Assembly (NCBI GenBank): GCA_945645715.1
Contig: CALZFJ010000168.1
Coordinates: forward strand, 1 to 5,263
DNA length: 5,263 bases
Direction: 5' to 3'
Origin: an uncultured Prevotellaceae bacterium
GTDB taxonomy: Bacteria; Bacteroidota; Bacteroidia; Bacteroidales; Muribaculaceae
The stretch's first letter is position 1. Each line of letters starts with the position of its first letter. Below are positions 1-4,468 of this stretch, piece by piece. The notes below the pieces were generated by a model. That model did not search any database and was not told the origin of the DNA. It was given only the letters and a program-made list of their open reading frames with translations. The position numbers were made by a program, and so were the translations under genes.

Positions 1-176
1 ACAATATGCACGTGGGTAACCACTACACGCTCGTGGCCGATTCACCATATTTCTACCTGTCGCTCACGGCAATGATTCTGGGCACCCAGCTCTTCCTTGC
101 CGGATTTGTGGGCGAGCTGGTGAGCCGCAATGCCGCCGGACGCAACGACTATGAGATAGAGGAGGAGATACTTTGA
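1..176 (+). CDS. Family-2 glycosyltransferase, C-terminal fragment (5' end outside window)
   Basis: This is the 3' end of a gene that starts left of the window; 58 codons are visible, in the frame whose codons begin at position 3, and it ends at the TGA at 174-176. The visible protein is a hydrophobic segment (FYLSLTAMILGTQLFLAGF) followed by a polar tail rich in Glu (ELVSRN, then YEIEEEIL). I recognise this ending from Bacteroidetes family-2 glycosyltransferases of the dolichyl-phosphate-mannose-synthase/GtrB type. In these, a cytosolic GT-A domain is followed by one or two C-terminal membrane helices, and a sugar is transferred from a nucleotide donor to a lipid carrier or glycan at the inner membrane. 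The catalytic domain is not in the window, so donor and acceptor cannot be inferred. The stop codon overlaps the ATG of the next gene (TGATG), suggesting translational coupling in one operon. The family call rests only on resemblance of the tail. Confidence 0.72.
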   Translation, partial: NMHVGNHYTLVADSPYFYLSLTAMILGTQLFLAGFVGELVSRNAAGRNDYEIEEEIL

Positions 177-679
177 TGCGCAAGGCTTTAGCTTACATAC
201 GGGTGGCGGTGGCAGCTCTCATGGCAGTGGCTGTGACATCGTGCAACAACAATGGTTGCCTTGAGAACCAGAGTGCCGTGCCACGCTGCGGATTCTATTC
301 CTCATCGAGCAAGAAAACGGTGAGCCTGGATTCCATATCGGTGTATGCCGTGGGGGTGCCGGGCGACTCAATGCTCGTGAGGTGCGGAACCGTGTCGCAG
401 CTATATATGCCGCTCAACATGAGCAGCGATGTAACCCGCTATGTGCTGCACTACGATGCACAGCTGCTCAGCGATGTGCGCCTCAACGACACCCTCACCA
501 TCAATTATGAGCGCGTGCCCTATTTCGTGTCGCACGAGTGTGGCGCGATGTACTACTTCGATGTGAAAGAATACTCATGCACCGACCACCTCATCGACTC
601 GGTGAAGATTACCACTGAGCGTTTCACCAACCTCGATGTTGAGACAATTCAATTCTATATGCGCACACGCGAAGAATAA
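176..679 (+). CDS. DUF6452-family predicted lipoprotein
   Basis: A 167-residue predicted lipoprotein of unknown function. The N-terminus has a basic start (MRK), a hydrophobic stretch at residues 8-20, and a lipobox ending V-T-S-C, with Cys23 as the probable lipidated residue; C-N-N-N then follows. The mature part has five more cysteines (28, 38, 70, 122, 135), so disulfides are possible in the periplasm. Features that match my recollection of the Bacteroidales DUF6452 family are the early CxxxxxxxxxC-G-F-Y segment, the central DTLTINYER strand, PYFVSHECGAMYYF (115-128) and the late H-L-I-D-S-V (138-143). The ATG at 176 is preferred because it overlaps the upstream TGA and starts directly at MRK; a TTG at 173 would add only one Met. 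The DUF6048-type barrel gene begins 15 bp downstream and is probably cotranscribed. This suggests, but does not prove, that the two act together in the envelope. No catalytic motif is visible. Confidence 0.85.
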   Translation: MRKALAYIRVAVAALMAVAVTSCNNNGCLENQSAVPRCGFYSSSSKKTVSLDSISVYAVGVPGDSMLVRCGTVSQLYMPLNMSSDVTRYVLHYDAQLLSDVRLNDTLTINYERVPYFVSHECGAMYYFDVKEYSCTDHLIDSVKITTERFTNLDVETIQFYMRTREE

Positions 680-694
680 CAACTGACTGATAGA

Positions 695-1615
695 ATGACG
701 ACCGCAAGAAAACAATTGAAAATAAGAGCCATCTTTGCAGTGCTGATGCTTGCCGCCGTGGTGGCAATGTCGGCACAGCGTCGCGTCACTCCCGTGGAGC
801 GCAACAACAACCGCACCCTCACCGCCGAGGAGCACAAACGCAAGGTTAAGGAGCTTCGCAGCAAGGGCATGATGATAATGGGCGACACCATTCTTCCCGA
901 CAGCGTGGCGCTTGAGACCGATTCGCTCAAGGCTAAGCGTATGCAATATCCTCTGCTCACCAGTGCCATCTTCGGTGTGAACATCTGGGACCCCGTGATG
1001 CGCATTATGGGGCAGAAATACGGCGGCATCGACTTTTCGGCTGAGCTGAGCTTGTGGAACCGCATCATTCCCACGCTGGAGCTCGGTGTGGGCTGGGCTA
1101 ACGACACGCCCGATGATATGAACTATACCTACAAGGGAAAGCTCTCGCTATATGGCAAAATAGGTGCAAACTATAACTTCAAGTTCAACAATTCACCCGA
1201 CTATTGCGCCCTGCTCGGACTTCGCGCAGGATACAGTACCTTTGGCTACGAAATCACCAATGTCCAAATCAAGAACGACTACTGGCAGCAGAATCCCGTG
1301 ATTGATATCCCCAATCAGCACTCCCACGCCATGTGGGGCGAGCTTGTGCTGTCGATAAAGGTGAAGCTATATCGCAACATCTCGGCAGGCTGGGCGCTGA
1401 AATATCACTTCCTCTTCAACTGCAAGGACAATGTGAACTCGCAGCCGTGGTATATCCCCGGCTTCGGCACACGCAACAGCAAGCTCTCGGGCGGGCTCTC
1501 CATCTTCTACACCCTGCCTCTCGGCTCGCGCAACCACAAGCCCTCACCTGCCACCGAGCACATCGCTGCCCCCGGCTCCTCCATCGACCGCGCCGTCGAT
1601 TCAGCCACCCAATAG
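695..1615 (+). CDS. DUF6048-family predicted outer-membrane beta-barrel protein
   Basis: A 306-residue exported protein of unknown function. Residues 1-27 form a signal peptide (basic region to Arg11, hydrophobic core 12-25, probable cleavage near AMSA|Q). A polar, charged linker follows to about residue 85. The rest alternates short aromatic and hydrophobic strands with polar turns, as in an outer-membrane beta-barrel: FGVNIWDPVMRIMGQKYGG, LELGVGWAND, LSLYGKIGANYNF, LGLRAGYSTFGYEI, GWALKYHFLF and LSGGLSIFYTLPL. The segments W-x-P-V-M-R near the barrel start and WYIPGFG near the end match my memory of Bacteroidales DUF6048 proteins. About 30 Pro/Ala/Ser-rich residues follow the last strand, so the chain does not end in the aromatic residue usual for a BAM-inserted strand; this is a mild oddity. 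It lies 15 bp behind the lipoprotein gene and ends at the TAG at 1613-1615. No convincing terminator follows before the repeats. Confidence 0.83.
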   Translation: MTTARKQLKIRAIFAVLMLAAVVAMSAQRRVTPVERNNNRTLTAEEHKRKVKELRSKGMMIMGDTILPDSVALETDSLKAKRMQYPLLTSAIFGVNIWDPVMRIMGQKYGGIDFSAELSLWNRIIPTLELGVGWANDTPDDMNYTYKGKLSLYGKIGANYNFKFNNSPDYCALLGLRAGYSTFGYEITNVQIKNDYWQQNPVIDIPNQHSHAMWGELVLSIKVKLYRNISAGWALKYHFLFNCKDNVNSQPWYIPGFGTRNSKLSGGLSIFYTLPLGSRNHKPSPATEHIAAPGSSIDRAVDSATQ

Positions 1616-1640
1616 TTGGCTTCCCATAGCAATATTAGCC

Positions 1641-1712
1641 AATTCGGCGGCATCTCAGCAGAGCACGCAAAAATAAATTTTTGGTGCTTTGCTTTCGATT
1701 TGCAGGAATTTT
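1641..1712. repeat. 72-bp direct repeat, copy 1, with internal palindrome
   Basis: This is the first of two tandem copies (period 77 bp) between the DUF6048 gene and pyrE. It differs from copy 2 at a single position (A at 1704, G at 1781). It contains an imperfect palindrome: 1657-1666 (agcagagcac) pairs with 1684-1693 (gtgctttgct), 10 bp with one G-T wobble. This is extended inward by a C-G pair and five A-T pairs around a TAAA loop, with one bulged G. Just past its end is TAAATTCG (1716-1723), one base off the Bacteroidetes -7 consensus and exactly 77 bp before the real -7 box of pyrE. No U-run follows the hairpin, so a terminator role is doubtful. Confidence 0.93.
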
Positions 1713-1717
1713 AGATA

Positions 1718-1789
1718 AATTCGGCGGCATCTCAGCAGAGCACGCAAAAATAAATTTTTGGTGCTTTGCTTTCGATTTGCGGGAATTTT
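1718..1789. repeat. 72-bp direct repeat, copy 2, leading into the pyrE promoter
   Basis: The second copy matches copy 1 at 71 of 72 positions. Its palindrome arms are 1734-1743 and 1761-1770. The AT-rich right end runs directly into the pyrE -7 box, so the repeat supplies the -33 region and most of the spacer of that promoter. AATT occurs at the left edge (1641-1644), the inter-copy junction (1718-1721) and the right edge (1794-1797). This would fit a tandem duplication formed at a short microhomology; the mechanism is an inference. Confidence 0.93.
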
Positions 1790-1800
1790 TGCTAATTTTG
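1770..1800 (+). promoter_or_regulatory. Predicted Bacteroidetes-type promoter for pyrE
   Basis: TAATTTTG at 1793-1800 matches the Bacteroidetes -7 consensus TAnnTTTG exactly. The -33 element is weak: TTTC at 1770-1773 sits 19 bp upstream, one base off TTTG, while exact TTTG runs at 1765-1768 and 1776-1779 are at less favourable spacings. Transcription would start roughly at 1805-1808, leaving an untranslated leader of only about 20 nt before the ATG at 1826. The leader is AT-rich with no clear Shine-Dalgarno sequence and is too short for an attenuator or riboswitch. Confidence 0.7.
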
Positions 1801-1825
1801 CAGAAAAATTAAATTCTTCAATATA

Positions 1826-2479
1826 ATGAAACACGTAGATCGCTTACTTGCCGAGAAATTACTTAGTATCAGTGCCATTCAACTTCAGCCGGATATCCCA
1901 TTTGTGTGGTCGTCGGGGTGGAATTCTCCTATTTATACCGATAACCGCAAAACGCTCTCTTATCCCGATGTGCGCAACTTCATCAAGGTGGAGCTTTGCC
2001 GCATTGTGCTTGAGAACTTTAAGGACGTAGATGTGATTGCCGGTGTGGCTACGGGAGCTATCGCTCAGGGTGCTCTGGTGGCCGATTCGCTTGGTTTGCC
2101 TTACGTTTATGTGCGCTCAAGCCCTAAGGATCATGGCTTGGAGAATCTGATTGAGGGTAATCTCAAGGCCGGTCAGCGCGTAGTGGTGCTCGAAGACCTC
2201 GTATCGACCGGCGGCAGCAGCTTGAAGGCTTGTGAGGCTATCCGCAACGCTGGTGGTGTGGTTGCCGGAATGGCTGCCATCTTCACCTATGAGTTCCCTA
2301 TCGCGGCTCGCAAATTCAAGGAGGCCGGTGTGGAGCTTCACACTATCAGTAACTACACTTCGATGCTTGAGGCTGCTCTTGAGATTAATTACATCAAGGA
2401 GAGCGACATCGACACTCTCAAGGAGTGGCGCAAGGACCCTGCAAACTGGGTGCCTGCAAGCAACGATCAGGCTGAATAA
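1826..2479 (+). CDS. pyrE: Orotate phosphoribosyltransferase
   Basis: A 217-residue cytosolic enzyme that converts orotate and PRPP to orotidine 5'-phosphate and pyrophosphate, the fifth step of de novo UMP synthesis. The length is normal for bacterial PyrE. Recognisable segments are S-G-W-N-S-P-I-Y-T-D-N-R-K (30-42; the usual S-G-x-x-S-P-x-Y-x-D/N region), the flexible catalytic loop Y-V-R-S-S-P-K-D-H-G (95-104), and the type-I PRPP-binding motif VVVLEDLVSTGGSS (119-132), whose acidic pair is Glu123-Asp124. In the loop, Arg97, Lys101 and His103 match the E. coli catalytic residues, but the Lys that follows the Arg in E. coli PyrE is Ser98 here. I believe this is common in Bacteroidetes homologues. 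The start is supported by the promoter just upstream and by the family N-terminus. The SRPBCC gene follows after 55 bp, as I recall from other Bacteroidales, and is probably cotranscribed. Confidence 0.97.
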   Translation: MKHVDRLLAEKLLSISAIQLQPDIPFVWSSGWNSPIYTDNRKTLSYPDVRNFIKVELCRIVLENFKDVDVIAGVATGAIAQGALVADSLGLPYVYVRSSPKDHGLENLIEGNLKAGQRVVVLEDLVSTGGSSLKACEAIRNAGGVVAGMAAIFTYEFPIAARKFKEAGVELHTISNYTSMLEAALEINYIKESDIDTLKEWRKDPANWVPASNDQAE

Positions 2480-2534
2480 GCTTTGCGCTTGAGCTGTTTT
2501 ACGATGATATTAACGCCCATACATTTAAGGTATT

Positions 2535-2969
2535 ATGGATTCATATAAGAGTGATGTGGTGAAGATTGCTCACCCCATCTCAAAGGTTTATGCCAAGCTT
2601 TCTACGCCGTCGAGCTTCATGAATATCGCGAATATCGACCGCTTGCCCGACGATGTGAAGCAGCGCATAGGTGAGATAGAGTTTGGCGACGACAGCATTG
2701 CATTCAATGCCAATCCTATCGGTCGGGTGGTGCTTCAGGTGGTGGAGCGTGATGAGCCTTCGCGCATTGTGCTTGAGGCTGTGAAGCTTCCCATTCCGCT
2801 GAAAGTGGTTTTCAACCTCACCGATGCCGGTGATGATACCACAGAGGCTGTGGTGGATATTCAGGTGGAACTGAATATGTTTATCCGCCCGATGGTGCAG
2901 CAGCCGCTCACCGATGGCGCAAAGAAGTTTGGCGAGCTGCTTGCCATGCTTCCCTACGATGCAATGTAA
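2535..2969 (+). CDS. SRPBCC (START/Bet v1-like) family protein
   Basis: A 144-residue soluble protein without signal peptide or membrane segment. It opens with a strand and helix typical of SRPBCC/polyketide-cyclase-like folds (S-D-V-V-K-I-A-H-P-I-S-K-V-Y-A-K-L-S, residues 5-22). Alternating strands follow: I-A-F-N-A-N-P-I-G-R-V-V-L-Q-V-V-E-R (55-72), IPLKVVFNLTDAG and EAVVDIQVELNM. It closes with a long C-terminal helix (residues about 118-140) that would cover the hydrophobic cavity of the fold. Such proteins bind hydrophobic ligands or act in small-molecule chemistry, but no ligand or reaction can be read here. A weak TTAAGG at 2525-2530 lies 4 nt before the ATG. The gene is 55 bp behind pyrE and is ended by the strong hairpin at 3008-3054. 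In other Bacteroidales I recall argH next to this pair; it is not present downstream here. Family assignment is good, function unknown. Confidence 0.83.
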   Translation: MDSYKSDVVKIAHPISKVYAKLSTPSSFMNIANIDRLPDDVKQRIGEIEFGDDSIAFNANPIGRVVLQVVERDEPSRIVLEAVKLPIPLKVVFNLTDAGDDTTEAVVDIQVELNMFIRPMVQQPLTDGAKKFGELLAMLPYDAM

Positions 2970-2972
2970 GAA

Positions 2973-2989
2973 GCTGCCCCGGTGGCAGC
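2973..2989 (+). other. Short GC-rich hairpin after the SRPBCC stop codon
   Basis: GCTGCC (2973-2978) and GGCAGC (2984-2989) form a perfect 6-bp stem with a 5-nt loop, beginning 3 nt after the stop codon. There is no U-run, so it is not a terminator on its own; it may stabilise the 3' end of the mRNA before the main terminator downstream. Confidence 0.45.
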
Positions 2990-3007
2990 GCAAAGTTAAT
3001 ACAGCAT

Positions 3008-3054
3008 AAAAGAGACGGCGACTTTCCGTTCCCCCGGAAGTCGCCGCCTCTTTT
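3008..3054 (+). terminator. Strong intrinsic, probably bidirectional terminator
   Basis: The left arm (aaaagag, then cggcgactt and ccg) pairs with the right arm (cgg, aagtcgccg, then ctctttt). The stem is about 19-20 bp with one A-C mismatch and one bulged T, around a T/C-rich loop at about 3029-3035. The A-run opening the left arm and the T-run closing the right arm allow termination in both directions. It ends the pyrE-SRPBCC unit and could block read-through from the convergent - strand gene. Confidence 0.88.
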
Positions 3055-3062
3055 GCTATATC

Positions 3063-3079
3063 AAGAAATATTATTTCTT
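3063..3079. repeat. Small perfect inverted repeat between converging units
   Basis: Positions 3063-3070 (aagaaata) and 3072-3079 (tatttctt) are exact inverted copies around a single T. It is a 17-bp AT-rich palindrome just past the terminator, in a stretch without a gene (3055-3154). Its role is unknown; chance is possible in AT-rich DNA. Confidence 0.5.
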
Positions 3080-3154
3080 TATTGATGTTGTATGATGAAT
3101 CTTAGGGATAATTATTAGGGAGGACCGGTGGAGTATATAGGTGGTGTAAGGACA

Positions 3155-3189
3155 CAAAAAAAGCTGTTTTCCTATCAGGAAAGCAGCTT
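3155..3189 (-). terminator. Intrinsic terminator of the small lipoprotein gene
   Basis: On the - strand, a 12-bp stem (aagctgctttcc with ggaaaacagctt, one G-U wobble) closes a 5-nt loop (tgata) and is followed by a run of T (A-run at 3156-3162 on the + strand). It begins 28 nt after the stop codon of the - strand gene. This is a textbook Rho-independent terminator facing the one at 3008-3054. Confidence 0.9.
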
Positions 3190-3217
3190 CAAACCTTCTT
3201 TAATACTTGCTAAGAAA

Positions 3218-3406
3218 TTAAGCCTTAACAGTGTCAGCAGCTACGCTGTCAGCAGCAACTGAATCAGCAGCAACTGAATCAACAGTCTCAACAGCTACAG
3301 TGTCAGCAGCTACAGTATCCTCAGCAGCAGCCTCAGTCTTTGCGCCACCGCAAGAGAACAATGATACACTAAATACAACAGCAAGTAATAAAACTAACTT
3401 TTTCAT
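3218..3406 (-). CDS. Small Ala/Val/Asp-rich repeat lipoprotein
   Basis: A 62-residue predicted lipoprotein. Residues 1-18 form a lipoprotein signal (MKKLVLLLAVVFSVSLFS), with a lipobox ending L-F-S-C, so Cys19 would be lipidated. The mature chain has only about 44 residues and is built almost entirely from Ala, Val, Asp/Glu, Thr and Ser, with repeating D-T/S-V-A-A units (about residues 30-60), and ends in V-K-A. It is acidic, without aromatic residues or Cys after the signal. Similar short lipoproteins occur in Bacteroidales, but I know of no function. It is monocistronic: its own promoter lies about 50 bp upstream and a strong terminator follows. This makes it a real gene despite its size and low complexity; the + strand frame overlapping it is an artefact of the repeats. 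The pre-ATG region is A-rich with no Shine-Dalgarno sequence. It could be a small, abundant envelope protein, which is an inference. Confidence 0.85.
   Translation of the reverse strand: MKKLVLLLAVVFSVSLFSCGGAKTEAAAEDTVAADTVAVETVDSVAADSVAADSVAADTVKA
3236..3280 (-). repeat. 15-bp coding repeats inside the small lipoprotein gene
   Basis: The 15-mer agcagcaactgaatc (+ strand) occurs twice head to tail at 3251-3265 and 3266-3280. A related unit at 3236-3250 encodes nearly the same amino acids with different codons. Each unit adds one five-residue D-S-V-A-A step to the protein and keeps the frame, so copy number could change without breaking the gene. Confidence 0.85.
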
Positions 3407-3429
3407 TTTCGTTTAATTTAAAATAATAA

Positions 3430-3441
3430 AACAATATTGTT
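3430..3441. promoter_or_regulatory. 12-bp perfect palindrome in the small lipoprotein leader
   Basis: AACAATATTGTT is an exact palindrome lying between the predicted transcription start (near 3450) and the ATG at 3406. The position would suit an operator for a dimeric regulator. It is AT-rich and short enough to be chance, and no second copy was seen in the window. Confidence 0.3.
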
Positions 3442-3458
3442 ATGCTTCAAAAACACTG

Positions 3459-3488
3459 CAAAGTTACAACAAAACTTTGATATGCAAA
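3459..3488 (-). promoter_or_regulatory. Predicted promoter of the small lipoprotein gene
   Basis: Read on the - strand, TAACTTTG (3466-3459) matches the Bacteroidetes -7 consensus TAnnTTTG exactly, and TTTG (3488-3485) sits 18 bp upstream as the -33 element. This is the best promoter in the window. It implies a start near 3450 and a leader of about 45 nt. Confidence 0.82.
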
Positions 3489-3490
3489 CA

Positions 3491-3540
3491 TTTTTTGAGA
3501 AAATTTTACTGCAAAAAATCACTTTTTTATTAAACCTTTT
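3491..3540. promoter_or_regulatory. Helically phased A/T tracts upstream of the small lipoprotein promoter
   Basis: Runs of T or A occur at 3491-3496 (T6), 3500-3507 (A4T4), 3513-3518 (A6), 3523-3528 (T6) and 3537-3540 (T4). Their centres are spaced about 10, 12, 10 and 13 bp apart, close to the helical repeat. They begin directly beyond the -33 element. Such arrays bend DNA and can act like UP elements that raise promoter activity; the effect here is an inference. Confidence 0.5.
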
Positions 3541-3703
3541 GTTAAACTACTGATAATCAACGATATAATTATATGTTAAAAAACATATTTTTCTGCATGT
3601 TTTGATTCGCTAACGTTGTTATTATTGAAAAAAGGCTTGAAAAGCGGGCATACTGATTGCATATTTATTTGTGGAGAGTGAGAATTAATGGCTTTTTTGC
3701 GGT
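3541..3703. other. AT-rich gene-free part of the spacer
   Basis: The gene-free interval between the small lipoprotein and the TatD-family gene (3407-3703) is about 300 bp. This left-over part, beyond the promoter and A/T tracts, holds no convincing reading frame. It contains an AT hairpin at 3571-3588 (atatgtt, AAAA loop, aacatat) with a T-run on the + strand side. No + strand gene ends nearby, so I do not call it a terminator. Confidence 0.5.
3628..3645 (-). terminator. Weak possible terminator of the polyprenyl synthase-TatD unit
   Basis: On the - strand a 4-bp stem (GCTT/AAGC, 3-nt loop, 3645-3635) is followed by a C and six T (3633-3628), about 60 nt after the TatD-family stop codon. The stem is much shorter than the other terminators in the window, so this is a tentative call; I saw no better candidate. 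Confidence 0.3.
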
Positions 3704-4468
3704 TCAACCGAGTGAGAAGAGGACGGCAGCGTTGCGGTCGGTGATGGCTGCGGTTTCGTCTTCGCTCAGACCGAGATGCTGTGCCACGCATCGGCAGATG
3801 TGGGGAATGTTGCTGCTCTCGTTGCGCTTCCCGCGATTCGGCACGGGTGCAAGATAGGGCGAATCGGTTTCGAGCACTATGCGGTCGATGCCTATTTCGG
3901 GCAGAATTGCCGGGATAGCCGATTTCTTGAAGGTGACTATGCCATTGATGCCAAAGTAGAAGTCGCCTAATTGGCGGCAACGGCGCACGTCGTCGATGCT
4001 GCCGCAAAAGCTGTGCATCACTGTGGTGGGGAGCGTCTTGAAGCGGCTGAACACGCTCAGCACATCGTCGAGCCCCTCACGGCAATGAATGATAAGTGCC
4101 AGGTTGCGGTCGAGTGCCCACTGCACCTGTGTGGCAAGCACTTCCTGCTGCTCCAGGCGGTAGGTTGCGTCCCAATATAGGTCGATACCCACCTCGCCTA
4201 TTGCTACAAAGGGATAGTCGTCGAGGTGGCTTTCAACGATTTCGAGCGACTGCCGCCAGTCGCAGTTCACCTCGGTGGGGTGTAAGCCCATTGCCATCGA
4301 TGTGCAATGCTTGTAGCGATCGTGAAGGGCATACATCGGCGCGATAGTGGATAGGTCAACATTTGGCAGTACCAAGTGGCTCACGCCGGCATCGAGGGCA
4401 CGCTGCATCACCGCATCGCGGTCGGCATCAAATTCTTCAAGATATATGTGGGTGTGGGTGTCGGTCAT
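3704..4468 (-). CDS. TatD-family metal-dependent hydrolase (putative DNase)
   Basis: A 254-residue soluble TIM-barrel hydrolase of the TatD family in the amidohydrolase superfamily; characterised members are metal-dependent DNases. All expected metal ligands are present: H5-x-H7 in the opening T-H-T-H-I-Y-L, Glu92 in AIGEVGIDLYWD (89-100), His128 in IIHC (126-129), His152 in VMHSFCGS (150-157), and Asp202 in L-E-T-D-S-P-Y-L-A-P (199-208). The G-L-H-P loop with His63 and the N-R-G-K-R-N-E loop (211-217) are also typical. The length is normal. The ATG overlaps the stop of the upstream polyprenyl synthase gene by 4 bp (ATGA), so the two are cotranscribed and probably translationally coupled. I recall this pairing from other Bacteroidales. 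The family contains several paralogues (TatD, YcfH, YjjV types), and I cannot say which this is, so the natural substrate is open. Confidence 0.95.
   Translation of the reverse strand: MTDTHTHIYLEEFDADRDAVMQRALDAGVSHLVLPNVDLSTIAPMYALHDRYKHCTSMAMGLHPTEVNCDWRQSLEIVESHLDDYPFVAIGEVGIDLYWDATYRLEQQEVLATQVQWALDRNLALIIHCREGLDDVLSVFSRFKTLPTTVMHSFCGSIDDVRRCRQLGDFYFGINGIVTFKKSAIPAILPEIGIDRIVLETDSPYLAPVPNRGKRNESSNIPHICRCVAQHLGLSEDETAAITDRNAAVLFSLG

Noticed and set aside
575..1107. Long - strand reading frames of 123 and 150 codons overlapping the DUF6452/DUF6048 genes
   Set aside because: They run antisense to two genes with signal peptides and family resemblance, show no recognisable domain, and have Arg/Ser/His-rich composition typical of shadow frames in GC-richer coding DNA.
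1616..1642. Hairpin TTGGCT / AGCCAA right after the DUF6048 stop codon as a terminator
   Set aside because: The stem is only 6 bp with a 15-nt loop and no following T-run.
1641..1789. The two direct repeats as a start of a CRISPR array or as an insertion-sequence remnant
   Set aside because: There are only two 72-bp units separated by 5 bp, far too long and too close for repeat-spacer structure. There is no transposase fragment and no target-site duplication; a tandem duplication of promoter DNA explains them.
2991..2998. CAAAGTTA, an exact - strand TAACTTTG (-7) match pointing antisense into the SRPBCC gene
   Set aside because: No TTTG-like -33 element is found at the right distance, and the upstream DNA is the terminator stem. 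Probably chance, though an antisense start cannot be excluded without TSS data.
3231..3416. A + strand frame of 61 codons over the small lipoprotein gene
   Set aside because: It is the complement of a repeated Ala/Val/Asp coding sequence. The - strand frame has the signal peptide, lipobox, promoter and terminator; the + frame has none.
3571..3592. AT hairpin followed by T5 as a + strand terminator
   Set aside because: The stem has only one G-C pair and no + strand gene ends upstream within several hundred bases.
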